This document shows positions 18,801 through 26,964 of a stretch of DNA of 64,000 bases, piece after piece. Source of the stretch: Mesorhizobium helmanticense (GTDB lineage Bacteria > Pseudomonadota > Alphaproteobacteria > Rhizobiales > Rhizobiaceae); the NCBI RefSeq assembly GCF_003034915.1, contig NZ_PZJX01000003.1, forward strand, positions 124,001 through 188,000. Reading direction: 5' to 3'. The position numbers and the translations under genes are program-made. The number at the start of each line of letters is the position of its first letter. Positions within the stretch are counted from its first letter, which is position 1. Under the pieces are notes generated by a model that worked only from the letters and a program-made list of their open reading frames with translations, made no database searches and was not told where the DNA came from.

Positions 18801-19195
18801 ACAACCGCAGCCTGAACGAAGCGGTCAAGGGCAATCTCGACACGTCGCGTGTGCAGTTCGAGCGCGGCGCTTCCGAGATCGAAAAAGGCGCCGGCTACCT
18901 GAAGCTGGCCAATGGCGTGCTGCGCGGCCCGCGCATCGGCACCACCTTCCAGGGCACGCTCTACGACCAGGACAACAATATGGACATGACCGGCACCTTC
19001 ATGCCGGTCTACGGCCTCAACCGCATCTTCGGCGAGTTGCCGCTGTTCGGCACGCTGCTCGGCAATGGCCGGGATCGCGGCCTGATCGGCGTGACCTATA
19101 GGCTCAGGGGCAATGCCAATAAGCCGAAACTGGACGTCAATCCGCTATCGGTAATCGCACCCGGAATTTTCAGGTCGATCTTTGAGTATCGGTGA
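15812..19195 (+). CDS. Large AsmA/YhdP-like envelope protein (DUF3971/AsmA_2 type)
   Basis: 1127 residues from a GTG at 15812 (the frame is open from 15731). An N-terminal basic segment is followed by one transmembrane helix (residues about 45-65) and more than 1000 residues of repeating beta-strand pattern in the periplasm. It ends in the AsmA C-terminal region (LPLFGTLLGNGRDRGLIG, then a FRSIFEY tail). Such proteins form hydrophobic-groove bridges that move phospholipids to the outer membrane. The start is uncertain because the ribosome binding site is weak; the family assignment is sound by layout. No obvious operon partner. Confidence 0.8.
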   Translation: MDQEQPQHEKIRFRRDEITDLGALPSACRVPPLGQASIGRGVRVLARLFAGFVALVLLAAAAVYVVGVSGIGSERLRAEAETAIEKLAGVDVNVEAGPARLTLDGSSFIALQVNDVSLKTADGKPMADAGRVRFGIRLIPLLSGKVRLTSARISDARIVMAAMPSGGDWSAALRNQDGLIDPEKLSEAVFSNINHALDAVREDSMRRIDLSNVDLVLPEAGSVRLVRITDASVSQAGPGGMELSSDAEVDGRTLAIAASATRDITTRRVTALDASVKMAEAAVAAGASGGKLGAVALKLAGSQGGGENASRLTASLALTGSVLDLGPRGLLPADVDLDATLVAGSNKIQVDKLLLKTGRSTFDFAGSIGPKPATGTAGEEPSYRYDLTSDGSTLAPSESPEPALNFFARVAGVYQPESQKLVAEQIGIRSGSASEVLGTAAVMFVDGKAPGISVGLNIHDMPVSHVKQLWPWFSARNARLWVLKNLFGGRVVDANLQFQVVPGRLGNGVPLSSDEVFGRFQVEGSRFDTAGRIPPIRDAVGTVAFHGNDVDITLSSGSVYMPSGRTVAASGGTMTVKAANRPPVIGALDIDVAGEAAAIAELASYEPINAMRHVGLLPDDLSGTVTGHVKADIPLQSGVDTSKLDWLVALDYKDLSLAKPFEGQTVTNADGSITVEPDKAVISAKALLNGLPAELDLVEPLKDGGPPPSRKVAMVLDDKMRATAMPGLSTLLSGTIKVAIDKSGGGNQNVSADLTNARLDIPWAGWSKGPGIPANVTFAMTKSGDTMTLSDFDLGGKSFSIEGSVVLVKGGLSSARFSKVTLNRGDDVAVSVKRSGKGFAIDISGNALDARSLIKQFTSDVDTATKTTGSDAVSVSADVNFLTGFHDETLSNLKLDYSAAGSRVNGLKVSATADSGAAITINNTTADGRRALNMKSGDAGAILRFLNIYEHMEGGSITLALAGASDGSMRGQVDARNFYVVNEPKLASIVSTTPAGDNRSLNEAVKGNLDTSRVQFERGASEIEKGAGYLKLANGVLRGPRIGTTFQGTLYDQDNNMDMTGTFMPVYGLNRIFGELPLFGTLLGNGRDRGLIGVTYRLRGNANKPKLDVNPLSVIAPGIFRSIFEYR

Positions 19196-19539
19196 GGTCA
19201 AACCCAATCGAGTTCGACCGTAGAGGATGCTCGTTTGCCCGGCCGAATTCACGCCAATGGCCCATAGGCGACCTCCCTGAGGCGCTGACCCAACAGCAGC
19301 TTTGCGCCTCACGTCGGCCGTTGAACCAATCTTGCTATCGCCCGATAGCAGACGTAGCCAGCGCGAACCGCGGACATCGTAGTTGCCGCTCAGAAGCACC
19401 TTCTTTAGTGACCGAACCAAGCGCGCCCCGAAGCAGCGATCTAGGGCAGAAACGAGGTCCGTTGGAATTTTGCGATTGTTCGGGCTATGATTGGGCGGTT
19501 TCTTCCCTTGGAAGAACGCTAAGAAGGCAGGTTGCGACA
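19196..19539. other. Intergenic stretch without a gene; contains an 18-bp inverted repeat
   Basis: No convincing gene. An inverted repeat with perfect 8-bp arms TGCTATCG/CGATAGCA and a 2-base centre lies at 19333-19350, about 190 bases before the caspase-like gene; it could be an operator. Composition here already falls below that of the upstream gene. Confidence 0.5.
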
Positions 19540-21672
19540 GTGCTTTCCAATCATTTGAGGCGAGGCTTCCTGTTCGCGTTCATGGCCGCGTTCGGCCTGC
19601 TTTGGCTCGCTGAGGCCCACGCCGAGAGACGCGCGGCCGTTGTCGTCGGTAACGGTGACTACGCCTTCGCTCCCCTTACAAACCCCCGCAACGACGCCAA
19701 GCTTATTGCCAATACTTTGACCGAACTCGGCTTCAATGTGCTGCTTTTCTACGACGTCAAAAAGGCTGCCACCAAGGACTTGAAGGACGCAATTGCAGCG
19801 CATCTCGTGGGTGCTGACATGGCGATATTCTACTATGCCGGCCATGCGCTGCAGTTCGATCGTCAGAACCTGCTGCTGCCGGTCGACACCGCCACGTCCT
19901 CCGCAAAGAAAATCGTCGCCGATGCGATGCGGCTCAACGATCTCATCGATATCGTCAAGGACGACCCGGTTGGCGTGAAGCTCTTCATCCTCGATGCCTG
20001 CCGAAGTAACCCTGCCGCGAAGGACAAGGGACTGGGCGAGGGACTGGCCTACACAGAATCGGGAAGCGGCCAGGTGCTTATTGCCTTCGCGACAAGTGCT
20101 GGAGAAGTCGCCTATGATGGCACAGGCATAAACAGCCCATATTCCTCCGCCCTCGCCAACGCTTTGCAAACGCCGGACCTCGATGTCTACGACACGTTCA
20201 GGACGGTGCGAGGCGACGTCCGCCAGGCAACGGGTGGGTTTCAGATACCCTGGATCACCGGTTCGATTGAGACGAAATTTGTGTTCAAGCACGATGGCGC
20301 AGCGGTCAGCGGGGCGCCGGCACCGGTTGAGACAAGCGGCGGCCTGACCATCGACGCGGTATTGTGGGCCTTCATCAAGGATAGCCCCAACCCGGACGAT
20401 TTTAGCCGTTTCGCAAACGTCTTTCCGCAGAGCCGCTTTGCCCCAGAGGCAACGGAGAAGAGCAAGGTACAACTGGCGTCGCTTTCCGAGCGCGGCGCCT
20501 TCGTCAGCGGCCCTCTGAGATCAGCTTCAATCGAGGACGAGATCTTGGTCGTCGGTGAGAGCCAGGCGGCTAGCGCCGAGTTTGTTTTCCAACAGGCAGG
20601 AGAACGCGCCGTCAGTGAAACGTTTCGCGTATGGCCATCGGTTTTGCCCGACACTCAAAAGGGCATGAAGGCGCTCGTGACGAGTTGTGACCTCTATGCG
20701 GCAGATCCCAACGATCCACAGCGTTCTGTCCCTGGCGTCACCAACGGGCTGGTCAACGTTCGCGATGCGCTCAGGGCATGCGGCTTCGACCTTGCAGCCG
20801 ACATCAACAACCCGCGCCTGCAGTTTCAATTCGGGCGTGTTCTGGAAATTGCCAGGCGCTACGATTGGGCTGAGCACTACTATGAGCTTGCCGGCAAGCA
20901 GCAATACAGTGCTGCGCTCATAAACATGGGCTATATGGCACGTGTCGGAATGGGGCGCGAGATCGACTACGGCCGTGCGTTCGACTTTTACGTTCGGGCG
21001 GCTGCGCTTGGCAATCTCAGGGCCAGGACCGACATCGGCTCAGCCTATATTGCCGGCCAGGGCGTGCCAAAGCTGCCGGAGGAAGGCGTTCTTTGGTATC
21101 GCTTGGCCGCATCAAGCGGCTGGGCGAATGCGATCACCGCGCTCGGCGACGCATACCGCCTCGGCACCGGCGTCAAGCAAGACTTCGTCCAGGCAGCCTC
21201 GTTGTATGCAGCTGCAGCCGACACCGGCCAGATCGATGCGATGGCGAATCTGGGACAGTCTTATCTCGCGGGGGAAGGCGTGAAAAAGGACGTGCCACGA
21301 GGACTCGACCTGTTGCAGCGCGCAACCGAAATGGGCAACAGGTACGCGCCCTATTTTATGGCACAGCTATATCTGAAGGGCGACCGCAAGCTGGCTGCCG
21401 ATCCTCGCCGCGCTCTGACCCTCCTTGAGCTTTCCGCAAACAGGGGAAATGAGTACGCCTATGTCCGTCTCGCGTGGGGGCATCGCGACGGTGTATTCAC
21501 CGGGGGCAAGCCCAACCTGCAACGGGCTTATTTCAACGCCTCGCTCGCCGCGAGGCTGCGGGCCGATCAGGGGGAACAGGCAAAGGCAGAGATCGCTGAG
21601 AAAATAAACCGCGCAACTCGAGCAAAAATAGACACAGAAGTTGAACTATTTATCAAACAGAATGGACCGTAA
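19540..21672 (+). CDS. Exported caspase-fold (C14) protein with Sel1-like repeats
   Basis: 710 residues from a GTG at 19540, which gives a complete signal peptide (HLRR n-region, core LFAFMAAFGLLWL, cleavage at AEAHA-E). The caspase p20-like domain (about 30-260) has the catalytic dyad His102 in YYAGHALQ and Cys154 in LDACRSNP, so it looks active. A linker (about 260-430) is followed by at least five Sel1/TPR-like repeats (about 430-690, e.g. GQGVPKLPEEGVLWYRLAA). Such orthocaspases are frequent in rhizobia and act in the periplasm on unknown substrates. The frame is open further upstream, but that part lacks coding character. Confidence 0.85.
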   Translation: MLSNHLRRGFLFAFMAAFGLLWLAEAHAERRAAVVVGNGDYAFAPLTNPRNDAKLIANTLTELGFNVLLFYDVKKAATKDLKDAIAAHLVGADMAIFYYAGHALQFDRQNLLLPVDTATSSAKKIVADAMRLNDLIDIVKDDPVGVKLFILDACRSNPAAKDKGLGEGLAYTESGSGQVLIAFATSAGEVAYDGTGINSPYSSALANALQTPDLDVYDTFRTVRGDVRQATGGFQIPWITGSIETKFVFKHDGAAVSGAPAPVETSGGLTIDAVLWAFIKDSPNPDDFSRFANVFPQSRFAPEATEKSKVQLASLSERGAFVSGPLRSASIEDEILVVGESQAASAEFVFQQAGERAVSETFRVWPSVLPDTQKGMKALVTSCDLYAADPNDPQRSVPGVTNGLVNVRDALRACGFDLAADINNPRLQFQFGRVLEIARRYDWAEHYYELAGKQQYSAALINMGYMARVGMGREIDYGRAFDFYVRAAALGNLRARTDIGSAYIAGQGVPKLPEEGVLWYRLAASSGWANAITALGDAYRLGTGVKQDFVQAASLYAAAADTGQIDAMANLGQSYLAGEGVKKDVPRGLDLLQRATEMGNRYAPYFMAQLYLKGDRKLAADPRRALTLLELSANRGNEYAYVRLAWGHRDGVFTGGKPNLQRAYFNASLAARLRADQGEQAKAEIAEKINRATRAKIDTEVELFIKQNGP

Positions 21673-21786
21673 CATCTGACCAATACTACACGAAATTCGA
21701 AATGCTTGCGTCACTACCGATTGTCAGAAGCCATAACCGAACGTTTATAACGGCTCCCGGCAACGCCGCCGAAAAAGACGGCTAAA

Positions 21787-21987
21787 TCAATATTGAGAAC
21801 TGCGGCGCTTCGGCGCTGATTGGTCGGGTCGAGGCGCATTCGCCTTGGTGACCTTAGCGCACCGTCCGTCCGAGACGAAAACGCAGATAATGGGCCTCCC
21901 TGCAACCGTCCCGCAGCCGTTCAGCATGACTGAAGTGGAGACCAGAGCGGCAGCCGAAGCCATCCGTGACAGCAGCGATCTTGCCAT
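21787..21987 (-). CDS. Small putative lipoprotein
   Basis: 66 residues. The ATG at 21987 has GAGGAG exactly 8 bases upstream, a very good ribosome binding site. The N-terminus is a lipoprotein signal: basic MARSLLSR, hydrophobic SAAALVSTSVM, then LNGC with the Cys at residue 25. After a short hydrophobic stretch (PIICVFV) the tail is basic and polar. No family recognised. It stands alone in an otherwise gene-poor interval (21673-22255). It could be chance, but signal plus ribosome binding site together are hard to get by accident. Confidence 0.5.
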   Translation of the reverse strand: MARSLLSRMASAAALVSTSVMLNGCGTVAGRPIICVFVSDGRCAKVTKANAPRPDQSAPKRRSSQY

Positions 21988-22255
21988 TTGCGTCGCTCCT
22001 CAAGACTTGGCCGAAGTAGAACGGCCGCTGCCCAGCATCAGGAAGTTCCAACGGCACGCCAGAACAAGAAATACGCGAACTGCCCTACAGTCAAGGCCAC
22101 GCGGCCGAATGCGCCGGCCTTGCAAATTGACGAAGCCGCCTACTAGACTGGTTCGAGACAGCGAACGCCAGACACGGCGCGCCTCGTAGCTTGAACGTTT
22201 GACACGCATAAATCGTCATTGGTAGGCTAAGCATCCCTAAAGTGAGCGCCAATCA

Positions 22256-22711
22256 ATGAGAAAACTCACAGAACTTTTCCTTCGAAAGGGTAAGCAAAAG
22301 CAGGAAGTTGAAAACCCAGGGAATATTTATATATACAAATCGAAAGAAGAAATCTCGACCATTCTTATAACAACTTTTGATGTAAATCCAGATCATCTTG
22401 AAGAAATCATCGTCACCACCAAGCGCAGGCTTTCGGGGAAGAACGATAGGCTCATTTATCTGACCAACAATCCGGACTTCGCGATGTTCCGCCGTCACGG
22501 CGTAATTTTCGAGTATCTGCCCCCTTTAATAGAACAGCGGCTGCACGCAACCGACATGCCCTGGCAGGCTTATCTGCGGGAGCGCTGGGGACTCCTTCTT
22601 GCAAAATGGCGCCCCCGCCGTGTCCTGGCTTACGGCACGACAATCGACACTTTCCTGGAAGCGGCGCCAGCGACAACCGTCCGCAAGGCGCCGGATACTC
22701 TCAAGTCATGA
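22256..22711 (+). CDS. Hypothetical protein, translationally coupled to the glycosyltransferase
   Basis: 151 residues. The first 60 codons are clearly AT-rich (Lys, Ile and Asn rich); the rest is GC-rich, as if two sequence sources meet. The segment YLTNNPDFAMFRRHGVIFEYLPP is followed by an Arg/Trp-rich helix. The stop overlaps the start of the next gene (ATGA at 22708-22711). No family recognised; it may be an accessory or N-terminal partner of the glycosyltransferase. Confidence 0.65.
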   Translation: MRKLTELFLRKGKQKQEVENPGNIYIYKSKEEISTILITTFDVNPDHLEEIIVTTKRRLSGKNDRLIYLTNNPDFAMFRRHGVIFEYLPPLIEQRLHATDMPWQAYLRERWGLLLAKWRPRRVLAYGTTIDTFLEAAPATTVRKAPDTLKS

Positions 22712-24924
22712 AGCTGAACATTCTGTTCATCGCCGATGTCCGCTTCGAAGGCGGCACGTCCACGGCGCTCGCGGTGGAAATCCAAGCGGCCGCCCGCGCG
22801 GGTCTCAAGACCGGCTTGCTGGCAGTGAAGGGACCATTGCTGGATCATCCCTACCCGATGCATCCCGGCTTGCGGGCGCTGCTCGATGGCGGCGCTACAG
22901 AACGGATCGACCCGGAAACGAAGGTCGAGGCCGATCTTGTCCTACTCCACCACCCGACGATAATGTCCAACCGCGTCACCAGGCGGATCAGCATCCGGGC
23001 CCAACACCTGGTCATGGTTCTCCACCATCCTATGGTCGACCGGCTAGGCAAGGTGCAGTATGACCTAGCGCGCATCATCAACAATTGCCGTTGGGCGTTT
23101 GGCGTCAATGTTTTGCTCGCCCCCGTCAGCGCCATCGTTCGCGATGCTTTGCCCCGTCGTTTGCCTGCGGGCGCCGAACTCTTGCCAGAAGACTGGACCA
23201 ATCTGATCGATCTCGGCGACTGGCCTCGCAGGGTAGATGGCCCACCGCATAATCCCGTGGTCATTGGCCGCCATGCCCGTCCGGACAAATTGAAATGGCC
23301 AGGCAGCGTCGCCGATGCGCTGCGCATCTACCCAGCAGATCGATCACGCTACACCATTAGGATCCTAGGCGGCGATTCCTTCCTCGAGGAACTTTATGGC
23401 CAGCTGCCGACCAACTGGGAAATACTACCCTTTGCATGGACCGGCATCCCCGAGTTTCTCCAAGGGCTCGATTTCTATGTCTATTATCATAGCGATTCCT
23501 GGTCGGAGGCTTTTGGCCGCACCATCCTCGAAGCGCTCGCGGTAGGGCTCGTCACGATTCTCCCCACACACTTCCAGCCGTTATTCGGTGACGCAGCAGT
23601 CTATGCGGCGCCGAGTGATGTTGAGCGGGTCATCGACAAATTCATCAACGACGTAGAGGCCTACGCTCGGCAATCGGCCTTGGCCAGGGATTTCGTTTCT
23701 CGGCACCATTCAGCCGACCTCTTCCAGCAACGCCTTGAGAGGTTGTTCGGCATTGCCAGACCACGAGATTCGGCAGTCGAGCGAGCGTCGATGATCCAGC
23801 CTTTGCCGATACGTCACGTGCTGTTTGCATCCACCAACGGCATCGGAATAGGGCATCTTGCACAGCAGATGGCTGTCGCACAGCGGTTGCCGGAGGGGCT
23901 GAAGCCCGTCTTTGCGACGATGTCCTACGCCATGAAAATTGCAGCCAATGAGGGTTATCACGCCCACTTCCTAACCCATCACCGCGGCATCGATGCCGCG
24001 CCCGAGGACTGGAACGACGTGCTTGCCGAGGAATTATTCGACCTGATCAGTCATCTGCGCCCCGCGGTATTTGCCTATGACGCGACAGCTGTGTTCGACG
24101 GTGTCGCCGCAGCGCTGGCCATGGATCCCAACCTGTTTTCGATCTGGGTGCGCAGGCCGATGTGGAGGGAATCGCACCGACGGTTCCTGCAGATGGCGAA
24201 CGCTTTTGACGCCGTGATAGAGCCAGGAGAGTTGGCTGACGAGTTCGATCACGGCCCGACCAAGGAGATGCGCGACAAGGTCTTTTTGGTCCCGCCGGTC
24301 CTGCATCTGGAACCCAACGAGCGCCTGGAGCGCACAGCCGCGCGCCTATTCCTCGACCTGCCGGAAGGCATGACCGTCGTCGCCCTGCAACTCGGCTCAG
24401 GCAGCAATTTCGACATGCGCGGCGTCCGCAACGGCGTTCTTAAAGCTCTGCTCGACCGTCCGGATACGCTGGTGCTAGATATCCGCTCGCCGATCCGCGC
24501 CGATCTCGCACCCGACGAGCCGGTCGGTCCGAGGCATCGGATCGTCGAGCTGTTCCCGAGTTTCCGCTATAGCCGCGCATTCGACGCCGCGGTCGTCGCG
24601 CCGGGCTACAACACTTTCCATGAGAATATCCTTGGTGCAGTCCCGACTTTGTTTGTGCCCAACGAGGCCGACGAGATGGACCTGCAACTCAACCGCGCCC
24701 GCTGGGCCGAACTCGGCGGTTTTGGCCTACTGATGCGGCGCGACCATGGCCTCCCACATGTTGACAGCTTCGTTGAGCGGCTGCTCGACCCCGCTGAGCG
24801 CGACAGCATGGCAGCGCGCTGCAGTTCTGTTATCTGGACCAACGGCGCCGACCAGATCGCGGACTTCATCGAAGACCACGCCAGGATTCTACGAACCGAC
24901 TGGGACATCACCAAAGGTGCCTGA
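22708..24924 (+). CDS. Two-domain glycosyltransferase
   Basis: 738 residues with two glycosyltransferase-like halves. The first (1-375) is GT4-like: GGTSTALA near the N-terminus and the donor-binding EAFGRTILE motif (about 267-275). The second (about 375-738) opens with GIGIGHLAQQ, like the glycine loop of GT28/MurG-type enzymes, and has a C-terminal UDP-sugar-binding-like segment PGYNTFHE (about 632) followed by FVPNEADEMDLQLNRA. It is probably cytoplasmic and acts on a glycan or glycolipid. Coupled to the preceding small gene; convergent with the YcaO/TfuA operon. Acceptor and sugars unknown. Confidence 0.75.
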   Translation: MKLNILFIADVRFEGGTSTALAVEIQAAARAGLKTGLLAVKGPLLDHPYPMHPGLRALLDGGATERIDPETKVEADLVLLHHPTIMSNRVTRRISIRAQHLVMVLHHPMVDRLGKVQYDLARIINNCRWAFGVNVLLAPVSAIVRDALPRRLPAGAELLPEDWTNLIDLGDWPRRVDGPPHNPVVIGRHARPDKLKWPGSVADALRIYPADRSRYTIRILGGDSFLEELYGQLPTNWEILPFAWTGIPEFLQGLDFYVYYHSDSWSEAFGRTILEALAVGLVTILPTHFQPLFGDAAVYAAPSDVERVIDKFINDVEAYARQSALARDFVSRHHSADLFQQRLERLFGIARPRDSAVERASMIQPLPIRHVLFASTNGIGIGHLAQQMAVAQRLPEGLKPVFATMSYAMKIAANEGYHAHFLTHHRGIDAAPEDWNDVLAEELFDLISHLRPAVFAYDATAVFDGVAAALAMDPNLFSIWVRRPMWRESHRRFLQMANAFDAVIEPGELADEFDHGPTKEMRDKVFLVPPVLHLEPNERLERTAARLFLDLPEGMTVVALQLGSGSNFDMRGVRNGVLKALLDRPDTLVLDIRSPIRADLAPDEPVGPRHRIVELFPSFRYSRAFDAAVVAPGYNTFHENILGAVPTLFVPNEADEMDLQLNRARWAELGGFGLLMRRDHGLPHVDSFVERLLDPAERDSMAARCSSVIWTNGADQIADFIEDHARILRTDWDITKGA

Positions 24925-24958
24925 CGTCGCGGCTGAGCTGAGCAAATTTTCTGTTAGA

Positions 24959-25672
24959 CTAGTCGTTTAGCCGGCCCGAACGATGACCCATCATAAACCT
25001 CGACGCATATCCGGCGGGCGAGCGTTTCCCGGGCAAATTCGCATCCAGCACCAATTGTTCGATAAAGCCCTGATTCATTTCAAATTCCACGCACTCGTCA
25101 AGCTTGTCGACAATCCATAGCCTGTATCGATCGATCTTTGGCGTTGTGCTATTTTTCTTATCATACCCGCAATCGTCCGGTGGTATATCTTGGGGCTCAG
25201 ATGGAATAAGCATAATTTTCGGCTTCGGCAAATCATAACAATGACCTTCAAAAGAATAACTTACGATTATTCCGGACGTTATATTTTTTTGCTTCCGCTG
25301 CATTTCCGAAAATAACACGGCAGTAGAAATAACAAGTCGGCCAATTTTCATGTCTAATTCTAGTTGTGCGGAGTATCCCGCGGGAATTGGAAAGGGAAAG
25401 GGCAAATGATTGGCCAGCTCCAACGGGTCATCGTGATATTGTCTTTCAACTTTGGCAAACTCTGCCTTGACCTTTTGGTTTGCAGCCGTGTCCTGCGCAG
25501 CACTGCCAGCCGAAGCCGTGACAGAGACGTCAATGCCAGATCTGGATCCAACTGGATGAGGGTTGTTTGGGAAAAAGACGCCCGAATTGCCAGGGATACC
25601 GTAGAGCCTGACCTGCGTCGCGCTGTACGCCTCGTTTGGATAGGTTAGTGTTGGCCTGTGGAAATCGCTCAT
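24959..25672 (-). CDS. Hypothetical protein of the YcaO-TfuA operon, last gene
   Basis: 237 residues; the ATG at 25672 has GGAG 6 bases upstream. No recognised family, no signal peptide, no membrane helix. The N-terminal 60 residues are rich in Pro, Gly, Ser and Asn (YGIPGNSGVFFPNNPHPVG); the middle is beta-like; three Cys lie in the second half (GHCYD, DDCGYD, DECVEF); the tail is Gly/Ser/Arg rich (GKRSPAGYASRF, GHRSGRL). The middle is AT-rich compared with neighbours, suggesting transfer. It may be the substrate, cargo or immunity partner of the YcaO/TfuA pair; this is inference from position only. Confidence 0.7.
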   Translation of the reverse strand: MSDFHRPTLTYPNEAYSATQVRLYGIPGNSGVFFPNNPHPVGSRSGIDVSVTASAGSAAQDTAANQKVKAEFAKVERQYHDDPLELANHLPFPFPIPAGYSAQLELDMKIGRLVISTAVLFSEMQRKQKNITSGIIVSYSFEGHCYDLPKPKIMLIPSEPQDIPPDDCGYDKKNSTTPKIDRYRLWIVDKLDECVEFEMNQGFIEQLVLDANLPGKRSPAGYASRFMMGHRSGRLND

Positions 25673-25699
25673 GTCGTTCTCCTCTTAAGTTTCACGGAG

Positions 25700-26905
25700 T
25701 CATAAGATTTCTCGCCAAACGAAATTGCCTTCGAAGGATTTGGCCAGAGCCGGGCTGACACGATCGGCCGTGTCGAGGATGGTTTCGGCAGCGTTTGCGA
25801 ATGTCAGGTCGTTGGAGTCGAGCAAAACCCAGGCCCTCGCCAGAGCAAGGCAAACCTCGTCACGCGCCCTGACCAATTCGCTTTTGAACAGGAACGGGCG
25901 CGCTCGGTATGCCCTGGCCGTATAGGCTGAGATGCGGTCTATCGCCGATGCATCAATATCCTTGAGGTCCACTCCGAGCAGTCTCGCGTCGGCAAGGTCC
26001 TGCTGCACCAGGCCGGCATGATAGACTTCGACCAGCGTGTCGAACACGGCGCCGGTGAAGGGCCGCGACCGGTCGTGGACCTCCGCGCTGACCTCCGACA
26101 TCTTGCGGGCATTGCTCGCCAGCCGGAGCTGGCGGTCGCCGGTCAGCTCCGCGATGCGATTCAATTCGTTGAGGACAAGAAGGTTGGCTTGGCTATGCCG
26201 CAGGAGCCGATCCATGCCGCTGTCGAAATGAAGGAAGGACATCAGCGAGATCAAGTCAGAGCTGGCTTCATGAAATGCCGCGAAATCTCCAGCAGCGAGG
26301 CCGTTCCATGGCATGCCATAAAGGGAGAACTGTATCGCGTGACCGACCTCGTGGGCGATCACATCGAAGTTCAATGCGTACGGATGCCCGCGCGCGGAGT
26401 CTTCGAATTCACGGCCCAGTTCGAGAAAGCCATAGCCGGACTGCGCGTTTTCCCAATCGACAAGGGGAATGATCTCGAGGCGCTCATAGGTGTCCGCGAA
26501 GTGCCACGCGACAGGCTTGCCGACATAGCTTTCCCAAATGTCCAGCACACGGCTGACCGAAGCAAAGGCATGCGCCGCCAGGAATTGCCGCGACCCAACA
26601 GGGATCTGGTCGAAGTGCCCCTCATAGTCAGGTTCCGCCGGGGCAACAACGTCGCCGACAAATGGCGGAAGATAAGGAAACTCGTAGGGCTGCTTTTCAA
26701 GGATGGGATCGCGCACATACATCCGAGAATCTTCCGGACCGGCACGAATTTGTCCGGGCGGTGTGGAGAGCCAGACCGTTTCAGGTCTTTCGTATCCGGA
26801 AACATGGGGCGCTTGAGGGAACAGCAGAAAACGAGTCCCGCCTGACATACTGTCTTGGCTGGCGTTTCGAGCATCCCCAAGCTCGGCCTCCCTCATGTTA
26901 ACCAT
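25700..26905 (-). CDS. Thermolysin-like zinc metallopeptidase in the YcaO-TfuA operon
   Basis: 401 residues from the ATG at 26905; the start is uncertain (alternatives ATG 26896 and 26848, TTG 26959) because none has a clear ribosome binding site. The zinc motif is AHEVGHA (H185, E186, H189), and the third ligand is most likely E213 in FHEASSDL, which matches the NEAxSD motif of M4 peptidases; spacing is slightly longer than in thermolysin. No signal peptide is evident, so it may act in the cytoplasm. Lying between TfuA and the unknown protein, it could be a maturation or leader peptidase. Reaction inferred from motifs, role from context. Confidence 0.75.
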   Translation of the reverse strand: MVNMREAELGDARNASQDSMSGGTRFLLFPQAPHVSGYERPETVWLSTPPGQIRAGPEDSRMYVRDPILEKQPYEFPYLPPFVGDVVAPAEPDYEGHFDQIPVGSRQFLAAHAFASVSRVLDIWESYVGKPVAWHFADTYERLEIIPLVDWENAQSGYGFLELGREFEDSARGHPYALNFDVIAHEVGHAIQFSLYGMPWNGLAAGDFAAFHEASSDLISLMSFLHFDSGMDRLLRHSQANLLVLNELNRIAELTGDRQLRLASNARKMSEVSAEVHDRSRPFTGAVFDTLVEVYHAGLVQQDLADARLLGVDLKDIDASAIDRISAYTARAYRARPFLFKSELVRARDEVCLALARAWVLLDSNDLTFANAAETILDTADRVSPALAKSFEGNFVWREIL

Positions 26906-26964
26906 GCTAGCATGACGCGAGCTTGCCGTAAATTGCAGCCCCCGCGAACTGCCCGGCAAGGCCC

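Noticed and set aside
25360..25551. 63-codon ORF as a short RiPP precursor in the YcaO cluster
   Set aside because: It lies out of frame inside the 237-residue gene, which has the better ribosome binding site; no leader-core pattern.
26371..26880. 169-codon minus-strand ORF inside the metallopeptidase gene
   Set aside because: Alternative frame of the HEVGH gene, Arg/Ser/Pro-rich and without motif.
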